Below are positions 12,301 through 34,587 of a DNA stretch of 64,000 bases, in pieces. Both the position numbers and the translations under genes were made by a program. The stretch lies in NCBI GenBank assembly GCA_023079485.1, contig CM041084.1, forward strand, positions 23,216,609 to 23,280,608, in the 5' to 3' direction. Position 1 is the stretch's first letter. The number at the start of each line of letters is the position of its first letter. The notes under the pieces were generated by a model. That model did no database searches and was not told the DNA's origin. It saw only the letters and a program-made list of their open reading frames with translations. Source of the DNA: Archilochus colubris. Its lineage: Eukaryota > Chordata > Aves > Apodiformes > Trochilidae.

Positions 12301-12554
12301 AGAACCAGGCTAACGTACCCGAGATGTTCACCTAAAGCACCCACCTTCCCCCCCCAACCCCTGCTGTTCCGAAGGGGTAGGCGGTCAGTGCCTCCCTGGG
12401 GGGTGGGCACAGAGCCACGGGAGCACAGGGGATAAAGGAGGGGGGAAAGGCTCCCGCAACCCTGGCGGGGGCTGATCCGCTCCCCGGACTCACAGTGCTT
12501 GGAGGATCGGGTCAGAGAGTCCAAGAGCTGCTGCTGCTGCCTCCTCTTGCTCAT
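4862..12554 (-). CDS. Calaxin-like EF-hand protein (CLXN/EFCAB1 family)
   Basis: Spliced on the minus strand: join(12554..12494, 12196..12041, 10666..10562, 9004..8853, 6838..6734, and probably 4948..4862). The first five exons give 193 residues that align end to end with calaxin/EFCAB1 up to its conserved EAFGPCLPD block; human calaxin is 211 residues. Signature matches include [71 protein letters not shown] and [10 protein letters not shown]. Three EF-hand loops are present; the first ([12 protein letters not shown]) has lost the usual Gly at loop position 6. Calaxin is a Ca2+ sensor that binds outer-arm dynein in motile cilia and sperm flagella. This locus (between RBM48 and FAM133) is not where human EFCAB1 sits (8q11), so this is inferred to be a paralogue and no symbol is given. 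Start codon context GCCGCCATGA is a good Kozak match. Intron 4 appears to use a GC donor. Confidence 0.88.
6104..6134. repeat. Perfect 13-bp inverted repeat with 5-base loop
   Basis: CTACTCTACATTA (6104-6116) and its exact reverse complement (6122-6134) flank CTCTT. Lies in the last intron of the calaxin-like gene. Confidence 0.9.
6734..6838 (-). CDS. Calaxin-like exon 5 (EF-hand 3)
   Basis: Acceptor CTTGTAG ends at 6839; donor GTAATC follows 6734. Starts in phase 0 with the EF-hand 3 loop [12 protein letters not shown] and ends with [14 protein letters not shown], the most conserved block near the calaxin C-terminus. Exactly 35 codons. Confidence 0.92.
8853..9004 (-). CDS. Calaxin-like exon 4 (EF-hand 2)
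   Basis: Acceptor TTTCAAAAAG ends at 9005, giving Y-C-F-Q then the canonical EF-hand 2 loop [12 protein letters not shown]. Continues with conserved KQPSEED and [15 protein letters not shown]. The exon must end at the Met codon (phase 0), where the intron begins GCAAGT: a GC donor. Confidence 0.9.
9349..9385. repeat. (TA)n microsatellite
   Basis: Uninterrupted TA dinucleotide run of about 37 bases in intron 3 of the calaxin-like gene. Confidence 0.95.
10562..10666 (-). CDS. Calaxin-like exon 3 (EF-hand 1)
   Basis: Acceptor CTTCCCAG ends at 10667; donor GTAAGG follows 10562. Encodes VFRTF, the EF-hand 1 loop [12 protein letters not shown] and the exiting helix [19 protein letters not shown]. 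In human calaxin the loop is DKDNDGCVNVLE; here the D-G at positions 5-6 is N-N. Confidence 0.92.
12041..12196 (-). CDS. Calaxin-like exon 2
   Basis: Acceptor CCCGGGCAG ends at 12197; donor GTGAGA follows 12041. Encodes [16 protein letters not shown] and [18 protein letters not shown], near-identical to the N-terminal helical part of calaxin. Fifty-one full codons, ending one base into a Val codon. Confidence 0.92.
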
Positions 12555-12680
12555 GGCGGCGGCCTGCGGGCTCCCTGCCCCGCTGCCATGGCAACGCGGG
12601 TAGGACGGCCGGGGGGGGGAAGGCCGCGGGGACGGCCGGGGACAGGGGCGGTCGGACGTCAACACAACAAAGGCGAATTT
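12300..12680 (-). promoter_or_regulatory. CpG-rich promoter of the calaxin-like gene
   Basis: A local island of GC-rich, CpG-containing sequence surrounds the calaxin-like exon 1, with C/G runs such as those near 12350 and 12612. It ends abruptly at a CAAA-repeat near 12693. No TATA box was recognised. Confidence 0.55.
12494..12554 (-). CDS. Calaxin-like exon 1 (start codon)
   Basis: ATG at 12554-12552 in a GCCGCCATG context inside a CpG-rich segment. Reads M-S-K-R-R then four Gln from a CAG run, then [11 protein letters not shown], matching the KLTDTLTKNCKH start of calaxin. Donor GTGAGT follows 12494; the exon ends one base into a Phe codon. Confidence 0.85.
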
Positions 12681-12692
12681 TGATTATACGTT

Positions 12693-12718
12693 CAAAAAAA
12701 CAAACAAACAAACAAAAC
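12693..12718. repeat. (CAAA)n simple repeat
   Basis: A-run then repeated CAAA/AAAC units directly upstream of the calaxin-like CpG island. Confidence 0.8.
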
Positions 12719-13940
12719 ATGGCAGCGGTATATAAGAAAATGACTGAATTTCTAACTTCCAAAAATGTTTCTGGGAAAAAAAAAAGAGCTAAAAAAAAAA
12801 AATACTACAGACAATACCATTTGTTCACCTGTTGTCAGAAGACAAGTCTAGTAAGATGCTTTTATTTTCACACAGCTAATTTTCTACTTGGTCCCACTAC
12901 TCAAACTGGAAGAGGCTGCCCAGTGGCTCCTCACACCCACAGCACCCCTCAGGGACTCAGAGTGTACAAACCAGGAAAGCTGAAGGGTTGTGAGCAGACT
13001 TCACTCTTCCTCCAGGAATAGAAGAGGATGCAAGAGGAGTCAGTCACTATGTATTTGTTATGGTACTGGAAACAGAAACATTTCACTACCAGTACTGAAG
13101 CAGCTTTGCCGATGAACCCCATGGAGCAGCTACATCACTTCCAGAGCATGACAGCAGCACTTCAAGCACACACAGATGATCAGAACAAAGTTATATTCAG
13201 ACAATTAAAATGACATACTGGCTTATTTATGTATTTGGAAGACAGGGGCTGGCATTTCCATTTTTATTTTCTTCTGTTGCAGGTAGTTGTGTAGAAGTCA
13301 AATAAAATATCACACAGGACAGAGTATTTATGCTACGGTTCGTTACAAGTTCTTTTACCAAAACCGCACCACCACAACCTAAAAAACCCCAACAAAACCA
13401 AACAAAACCCCCAAACCAAACCCCTACTGTTCACTCCATCTTGCCTTTAGTTTAACCTCACTGACAAAACAGTGTCTACAACTGGTAACATAAGCCCTAC
13501 AGCAGAAAATATTTGATCCAGATATTCTTACTATGGTTTAGAAGGACAGTGTTGCAAGTCAATGGTTGTATCTTCCCAAGAACTTAACTTGAAGAGTAAT
13601 TTTTCCTGTAGAATGACAATATAAAATCACCTTTCTCCCTCAGTTTTTAGTAATGGTTTGCAGTCAAATAATCAGGGTTTCAAAGTTCTAGAAATTCTTG
13701 GCAATATTATATTCGAAACATGCAAGAGAGGTAAGTTCTAAGTTAGCACCTGCACAATGAAAAACGGGTGGATCAAAAGTGCCATCTGTAGTTGACCACT
13801 GAGGATGGATGGACAGCTGAAAGCTAACAGGAGGCCCAGCAATGGGTACTTCAGTGGAAGATCTAATGAGAATTTCACATAAAAACTAAAATCAAATGGT
13901 TGCTTGTGTTTTCTTGTGTGCACATGTAATTTATAAAAGC

Positions 13941-13965
13941 TTTTTTTTTTTTTTTTTTTTTTTTT
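13941..13965. repeat. Poly(T) run
   Basis: Twenty-five consecutive T bases in the FAM133 downstream region; possibly a decayed A-tail of a minus-strand retroinsert, but no body was recognised. Confidence 0.85.
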
Positions 13966-14290
13966 CCAGTTTTAAAAGCAACTAATTTAAAGTAAAACAG
14001 CTTTATGATTTAGGTCAACATTCTGTAGCCCTCAAGTACAAAAATATAAATACAAACTGTTTAAACAGTATCTTTAATGAGATTCTGGCAGTAGTTTTTT
14101 TATCTAACAAGACACATCACGTAACAGATCTGCCACTGAACTTGCTTAGAGTAAAATCAGCTTCAATATGAAGCTGTTAAGGTATCAAAACCCTGCTTTT
14201 TACATGCTAAATATCTTCAGCAAGTGTGCACTTAAAACACAGCAATGAATTAACTATAATAACTAAATACAAACATGAAACTCTGCACAT

Positions 14291-14332
14291 GGAACATAAT
14301 TCATAGAACTAGGGAACATAACTCATAGAACT
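14291..14332. repeat. 22-bp tandem duplication
   Basis: GGAACATAATTCATAGAACT at 14291-14310 recurs with one change at 14313-14332. Confidence 0.85.
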
Positions 14333-15255
14333 GGTTACAACAAATGATTACCTGTATTTTGTTAATTTAAAAATGGTACAAATCATGCAAAACAATTCTA
14401 AGGATAAAGCAAAGAAAGCTACCAGTGTTTGCAAGAAGTGTTCAACTAAACCAAAATTACATTAAATGAAATACGCATATTTACTAGCAAAGATCTATCA
14501 CTATTTTAAAGAAGCAGAGGTAAAATCTTCAGGTTTTGAACGTCAGTTATACTGCAAAATGTCATTGCTCTTGCTTAATGCAGAAGCACATGCTCAGAAG
14601 CCCAGAACTGCTGACCATGGTTCTGGCTTCCTTAGAATCACAGATGCTGCAAGGATTTAGAATAGCAGAGATTTGCAAGAATCAAAGGCAAAGGCACCCT
14701 ATTCAGTTAGCAAAAACAGTAGCATTCCCTTTCTCATAAGCATGAAGACAGTAATGGGGCAGATAATAAACATTTCTACAAAGGCAGCGTTTTTAATGTC
14801 ATCATTATTTTCCCATTTTGTAAATGCCACTAGCAGACACCAGCTTGTAATAGTTTATGTATAATATTAACCTGCAGGATGAACCTGGGATTTTATTCGT
14901 CCTGATTTACAAATAAAGACTACTACTAATGCTTTAGAAGACTACTTTTACTATCTAAAAAATTTAACTCTTATTTTCCAATATTATACACCCCAGCTGG
15001 AGAACCATCTCACACTGTTTCAAACATCTAAAATTGCTTACTGGTATTTTATAAAAGGTGTACCTCATGTATTAAGCAGGAGCCATAACAATGTTCTTTC
15101 CCAGCACAGCTGCATCTGGCTGGCTACTGAAAGTTTAGGAATAGTACTAAAACACAGGAAAACTCATGCAGTTTGGTGAAGTTTGCTGTCATTTCACAGT
15201 TTAAATTTCCTTTAGTCATTGCACTTCTGTTGATAGTCTTGTGTTTTTTTAAATA

Positions 15256-28416
<13,161 letters not shown>

Positions 28417-28950
28417 GGTGCCGCCGAGGCCCTGCGCCGCCTCCCGCCGTCACCTCAGCCCAGCCCAGGGCCCGTTCCTCGCACCCGGGAAGCCGCTCCG
28501 CAGCCGCCCCGGCTCTGCTCGGAACCCAGCAGCCGCCGAGCTGCGGGGAGCGGTGATGGCGGCGGCCACGTAGCGCCGCCTGCCGGGGCCGCGGCGGCGC
28601 CTCCACGGCCCTCGCCGCCCCAAGCGCCTCAGCGCCGCTCCGCTCCTTCGCGGTGGGGCGAGGCCTCGCAGCCAGCGACGGGAGGCGGAGGTCGGGGCGT
28701 TCGGAAGGGGAAGGGCCGATGAAAGGGAGGGGTTTTGAGTGCAGGGCGTCGGTTGGGGCGGTGGCAATGGCGGGGAGCGTCGTGGTGGCGGTGAGGGGAG
28801 AGCGGGCAGGCGGCCGGCAGTGTCAGAGCTCGCACCGCGTCCCTTCCTGGCGGCGGGAAAATGGCGCTGGGCCGACCTTGGGCTGGGGGGAGATGCGGAG
28901 ATCTCTAAAGGCTGAAATAAAACCTTAAAGTTGTGCTTGTGTGCCAGGAC

Positions 28951-31016
28951 ACAGAGCCCGGAGGAGAACCGCCGGGAACAGACATCCCAGGAGAGGAGGG
29001 AACTCCGTTTTGAGGGGGTTTTCTCCGCTTGGGTTACAGGTGGAACCACATGTGGTGTTTCCTTTTGCTGTCAATAGATGCATGGACTAAGGGAAATAGT
29101 AGCCTATCCTGGCATGGAGTTAATTGAAATGGGACTCTATTTGGATAAAAAATGTTAAAAAGGGAAAAAAAAGGAAAAAAAAGGTGCTTATTCGTCAGTC
29201 ACTAGTTATCTGCACTGCAAAATAAGGATCGTTATAATGCTGGTCAGGTTAATTGGTGCATTAGGTTAATGCAAATTGTAAAGTAAGCCTGAGAGTTACC
29301 AGGATCCATTGACTCAGAATTTCAGATGTCCTTTTATTATAATGTTACTGTTAAAAATTACTCCACAATAGTTTTTAGACTTATAAAGATGAAGAAAAAA
29401 TAGGTAGAAAAATGGGTGAAGCCACAGGTATTTGTGGTACCAAATTATTCAGTAAAACAAAGAGCAGGTTATGAGGAACTAGGAGAAAATTAAGAGAGTG
29501 ACTGCACTAGAATTGCAAGTAAACTTTGCTCAACTGCAGGTAACTTTTACTATTGAAAATTGCAAGATAGTACAAAAGGGAATAACTTTAATTCCTCGGG
29601 AAGCAGTTGGTAAGTTCTAAAACAAGGATGGCTGCTTTGGAAACACAGCAGACAGAAGTTCTCAATAAGGTGCCTGTGATGCTGGAGAAGTACATTGAAG
29701 ACAGAAGAAATGAATCACACTAAAATTTATATATAAGGAAAAGGAGTATTACTTAAATACAGGATGATCTGCCTTTATGAAGCATGGTGATGTCCTCACC
29801 CTGAATACATCTTCAAATCTGGGCCATTTTTCCTGTTTTAGGTGACAAATGCCACCACGATGCACCCGTGCACTGTCCCCAGTGCTGGTGCAGCCCTTGG
29901 TGGCACAAGAGTGACTCCCAGGTGTGGGAGCACAGCTGTCCCTCTCTGTCCCTACGCTGGCATGGTGGTGGCACTCCAGGGGCTTCAGCTTTGCTGCAGC
30001 AGCACAGGCAATACCTAAGCAATGTTGGGTCACAGAATCACAGAAAGTTAGGGGTTGGAAGGGACCTCAAAAGATCATTGAGTCCAACCCCCCTGACAGA
30101 GCAGGGTCACTTGCAGGAGGTCACGTAGGCTGCCATTTGCCTTCTTGGCCACAAGGACACATTGCTGGCTCGTGGTCAGGATGACCATCCACTAGCTCCC
30201 CCAGGTCCCTTTCCCCTTCACTACTCTCCAAGAACTCAGTCCCCAACCTATCCTGGTACTTGGGGCTGCCCTTCCCAGATGTAAGATTTCACACCTGCAG
30301 AATCTGCCAGGACAGAATTACCCTTCAAAAGTATTACCACCAAATTTGGAGCAGGAGGGTTTATTCATCCCATGTGTTGCACCATGAAGTTTTGGTGCCT
30401 GGACAGGTGACATTGCACAAAGCCCGGGGTGAGGAGCCCTTCCTCCCTGTGCAGGCAGTTAGGAGGAGGAGGAGGAGGAGGGAGTCCTCAGCTGGGCATG
30501 CTGGGGTGTTTTATTAATGAGACTCCGTTAGCTTTTCTTCCCTGTCTGCAAAGGAGGTTTGGGAACTCAGCCAGACAGCTCATCCAGCTAAATCAGATGT
30601 CTAAAAATGGATGAAAATACTTTGAGAAAGGACTTTGGTGTGACAGAAATCTGAAAGGTGACCTTGTTTGTTAAAGGAGGGGAAAAATGGAAACACAACC
30701 GATAGGTGCAAAATGAGGAATTATCTCTTGTAAGACTTTCTTTCTGTGCATCAGTAAATGGCAGGTGGATGATAGACAAAGAGTGCATTTAAATCTTTTA
30801 AAAAGAGCATTTTGTTTCTATGGTGCTAACAAGCATGTGACATTTAGTATCATGAGATAATTTTGAGGCAAGGATGGGAACATTTGTGTGAATAATGGAA
30901 AGAGTAAAATTTATGCTTACGTCTACAAGGTTCTTAGATTTTGCTTAACGGTTTTTTAAAAATAATACAATTTTCTCTTCTATAATTGGGTTTTAGGAGC
31001 TTTGTGCAGATGAGGG
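28951..31016. other. Intergenic, upstream of FAM133
   Basis: No gene recognised. Contains the CR1 fragment listed separately, a moderately GC-rich segment at 29850-30030 without a conserved frame, and a GGA-repeat run at 30462-30482. Confidence 0.5.
30031..30300 (-). mobile_element. CR1 LINE fragment (3' end, antisense)
   Basis: On the minus strand the sequence runs from a degraded end of the CR1 reverse-transcriptase frame (CCAGCAATGTGTCCTTGTGG and AAGAAGGCAAATGG) to the CR1 tail GAGGTCCCTTCCAACCCCTA and two TTCTGTGA-type terminal repeats at about 30031-30045. This is the usual 5'-truncated CR1 of birds. Confidence 0.85.
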
Positions 31017-32010
31017 TGTTGTGACTTAGGCCTAACCAATACAAAGGCCCAGGTGGCTGGTCAGTCCCCCTCACCTTCTTTGGGATGGTGAGGAGGAAAT
31101 CACCTAAAACCTCATGGGTCAAGACAAGGACTTGGAGGGCTCCACTTACCAGTTATGTTCATGGGCGAAACAGACTCAACTTGTGAAAAAAATCAGTTTA
31201 ATTGATCATTAATGAAATCAAAACAAAGCAAAGAAAAAACAAAAAACAGAGCTTAAAAAATTTACACCACCCCTCCCTTCTTCCTGGAGCCAAATTACTT
31301 CGTTCCCGATGTCTCTGCCTCCTCTCCCCAGCAACACAGCAGGACAGGGAGTGGGGCTTACAGTCCATTCATCACAGGATGTTTTCTGCCACTCCTTGCT
31401 CCCCAGGGAGAAGGATTCCTCAGTCTTCCTCTAGTCCAGCATGGGGTCCCTCCCACAGCAGGGTCCTCCATGAACCCCTCCAACATGAGTCCCTCCCACG
31501 AGGTACCGTCCTTCAGGAGCAAACTGCTCCAAGCACAGGTGCTCCACAGAGCCACGGCTGCTTTGGGCTCAGTCACCTCTCCTGGCAAGGGCTCCTCCAC
31601 AGGGCTGCAAGTCCAGTTCTGCTCCACCATGCTCCTCCACAGGCTGCAGGACCATGTCTGCTCCACAGTGATCCTTCAGGGACAGCATGGGATGCAGGGA
31701 AAAATCTCTGTTCAGGCACCTTCTCCCCCTCCTTCCTCACCAGCCTAGCTATCTCTGCTCTGGCATTTCTCTCATCCCTGGTATCCATCTCTCCCCCTCC
31801 TCCCCTCTGCACTGAGCTCTTACAGCAGCTTGTTTCCCTCTGAATAAACCGATAGCAGCTGTGTGTCCATTGTCACTGGTGGCCTCACCATCACCCAGAG
31901 GTGGGGCAGGACAGTTTGGAGCCCAGAGAAGCTTTCAGCAGCTTTTTACAAGAGCCATACCTGGGCCCTCTCCCTCACTACTGAAATCAGCACCACATTA
32001 ACCCAGAACA
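31017..32010 (-). mobile_element. ERVL-type solo LTR with 5-bp target duplication
   Basis: A 994-base element, read on the minus strand, begins TGTTCTGGGTTAATG at 32010 and ends CACAACA at 31017, i.e. TG...CA ends. It is flanked by the direct repeat GAGGG (31012-31016 and 32011-32015), a 5-bp duplication typical of class III (ERVL) insertions. Its interior, with the degenerate GGTCCCTCCCAC / CTGCTCCA / CTCCACAGG series of short repeats, resembles the abundant LTR family I know from bird genomes. There is no internal viral gene, so it is a solo LTR left by recombination. The 213-residue plus-strand frame over it (31202-31843) is not a gene. Confidence 0.8.
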
Positions 32011-32084
32011 GAGGGCTAGGAAGAAAATACCCATACGAAAAATTGGTTCCATAATTGTCCACAGCCTATTAGATTTTCTTCTGT

Positions 32085-32129
32085 GGTATCTTACCCTGAG
32101 TACTATCAGAGATAAGATACCAGATAGTA
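32085..32129. repeat. Interleaved inverted repeats (pseudoknot topology)
   Basis: GGTATCTTA (32085-32093) pairs with TAAGATACC (32113-32121), while TACTATC (32101-32107) pairs with GATAGTA (32123-32129). Both arms are perfect and interlocked. Confidence 0.6.
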
Positions 32130-34523
32130 TCCAGATCTTGTGGTAGCTCTTACTCAATTTATTAAATGTTTCCATGACTTTTTCCCATTTAAGTCTGGCT
32201 AACATAGGTATTGATGGTGCTGACCTGCTCAGCCAAAGGCCTCACTGCAGTTGCATTTGTGTCTGTCCCTGGCTGGACTGCTACTTGTAATCTTATAATG
32301 TGCTTAAAGTCTAATCTGCAATGCCACATAATGTAAAGGTAGCTGCTGTTTTTATTTAATGCTGCATTGCATCTGCAGTACATGTAACTATGTTTTTGTA
32401 AAGGGCTTTCATGAGTCCTGATAGTTACTGGGGGCAGCACGAAGTTTTGGGTTTAAGTTATAAAATCCTTTGTGGTCTGGTTACCTCTGCAGTAATTTCT
32501 GCCTAGAGCTTTCATTCAGAAGCTGAAATCTGTTTGGATGCTTGAGTTAATAGTTTTTACATTCCTGTCTGGTAGCCCATTGGAGGTCTTGTTAGTAGAA
32601 ACTACTGTGCTAAAGAGCATTTAATGATCTTTACAATAAGCTGAAGCTTCATTTAAGTTGTTTTTGGTGAGGATGTTTTGTTTGGAAACGAAGACAGAAA
32701 ATATGCATCTACTTTTAGAGTTTCATGTTGTGTCATGTTGTGTTTAACTCAGATGTTACTATTTTATATACCCAGAAATTTTACTCGTCTTAGTTACAGC
32801 CAGTCAAGAAAAAGCAGTAAATAAAGCGTGCTCAGATTCTTAAGATGGAAGATTAAAGCAGCAGATCTTTGGGAATACGCAGATACTGTGCAAGTAAGTG
32901 CAACAATTGGATCAAGTAACACTTGGGGAAAAGAATGCATTTCATGGATGTCAGAGAGCTATTATAGCTTAACTAGAGCATAATTTGGCAAAACCAAAAC
33001 AAAGATGATTTCAGTAAAGACAGAGTAGTGCTGCACTGCCTAGTGCTGCAACAGCTGCAAAACTTTTACGCCTTTGAAAGAAAGCAATCACTCCAATTTT
33101 ATTTTTTTAAATATAATTCATACTAGGTAAGCAATAAAGTAATTAAAAAATGAGAAATCAGAACAAATCAGGTTAGATTTTTATAAGACTAAAAGTAAGG
33201 TAAGGTGCTTGAGAGGGTGTGCATGTGTTTACATTTCTGTCTGCTTCTGTGTCTGTTGAGAAAAACATTTGCAAACAAAAACTAGAAAACAATATTGCTA
33301 ATTTTCTGTATTTAATATACAATACTTACTGCATTTGTATCCATTTTACATTTTTAGATAAAAGAAAAATATAGCTAGAAAAGTGAAGTAAACTTCAGGA
33401 AAGCAGTTTTAAATACAAAACTATGTTTTTGCCTTTTTACTTTCCAATAATTTGGGAACAACTAAAAGGAAGTTGACACCGTGAAAAATTTTATTATGTT
33501 GATTTTCATACTGAACCCTCAGCACCCAACAATAAATACACAACTTTGCTTTTCTTGCACTGCCAGCAGCAAAACATTCAGTTCCAAAGGACTGTAATTC
33601 TGATATAATACAATATTGAAAACCTTCTGTGTGCCTTAATTTAATTTTGCTGTATTGACACATGATTATTTTTGCAGTCAACCATCTTTACAACTTGTAA
33701 AAGCTAAAGAATATGTTATATGGTAAGGTGCATGCTCCCATGAACTTCAATGCAGTCAATGTAAAATAGCCACAGCTGAGGGTGTTCTTAAAGCAGAAGG
33801 AGGGTGAGATTTGGGACCTGAAGTGGACATGCAGTGGGATCAAGGGCTTGGTTTGCAAGCTTGCAGAGGGAACCCAGGAGTTCCAAGGGTCTGCATTATT
33901 CCCCAGCCACTCTGTACAGCAGAAGTACACCTTTTTTCCAACGCATATATGGCAATCAGCACCTGTGTCAGAACAGGAGAGAGGCTGCAAGATTTCATGT
34001 ATAGCAATGGTGCAATATTTTATATACCACAGTTTGCATGTTGTAGCCCCTTGATGTCATAGTGATGGTGAGAAGGTAAACCAGTATCTTGGAGTGATAT
34101 TTCAAGAAATCACTGTTATGCTTTTCTGTACCTCTTTAGGTGATACTGTGTTTCACACATAGGTGATTGTACTGCTGAATGCAAAGAATGTAAAGAACAC
34201 TGACTAGTAACTAGTAAGCACACAGAATAAAAAAAAAAGATGCACCTTTACAAGAAACAGTAACACACGCACCTTTTCATGTTTGTACCCTGATTAAAAG
34301 AATGTCTTGAATTTCAAGTATGAAGTGATACAGTGAAATCATGTCCTGTGAATAGGAATCAATGGTAGCCTAGGTAGTACAGTTTGCACCGTAGGTAACG
34401 TTCCACCTTGCAAAGTAAAATCCTACTACATATGTAGGTAAAGTGACTTGAAATGCTAGAAGTCAACATGCCAGCTATTTTGCTGGTGTAGGCTGGTACA
34501 GTGCTGTAGAAGTCAACAGGACT

Positions 34524-34587
34524 ATGCTGATTTTCACCAGCTGAGTATATGCCCAATGCTGATTTTCACCAGCTGAGTGTATGCCCT
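34524..34587. repeat. 32-bp tandem duplication
   Basis: The unit starting ATGCTGATTTTCACCAGCTG at 34524 repeats at 34556 with very few changes. A nearby partial copy of TAGAAGTCAACA (34457 and 34507 regions) suggests repeated local duplication. Confidence 0.85.

Larger units (their letters stand above)
12681..15255 (-). other. FAM133 3'UTR and short intergenic space
   Basis: No coding exon was recognised. On the minus strand an AATAAA (TTTATT at 14892-14897) lies about 360 bases past the FAM133 stop and another (13263-13268) about 2 kb past it. The stretch also holds a 22-bp tandem duplication (14291-14332), a 25-base T run (13941-13965) and an A/C-rich tract (13378-13425). The true polyadenylation site cannot be chosen from sequence alone. 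Confidence 0.4.

Noticed and set aside
31202..31843. 213-residue open frame on the plus strand
   Set aside because: It lies wholly inside the ERVL solo LTR, antisense to it, and consists of degenerate short repeats.
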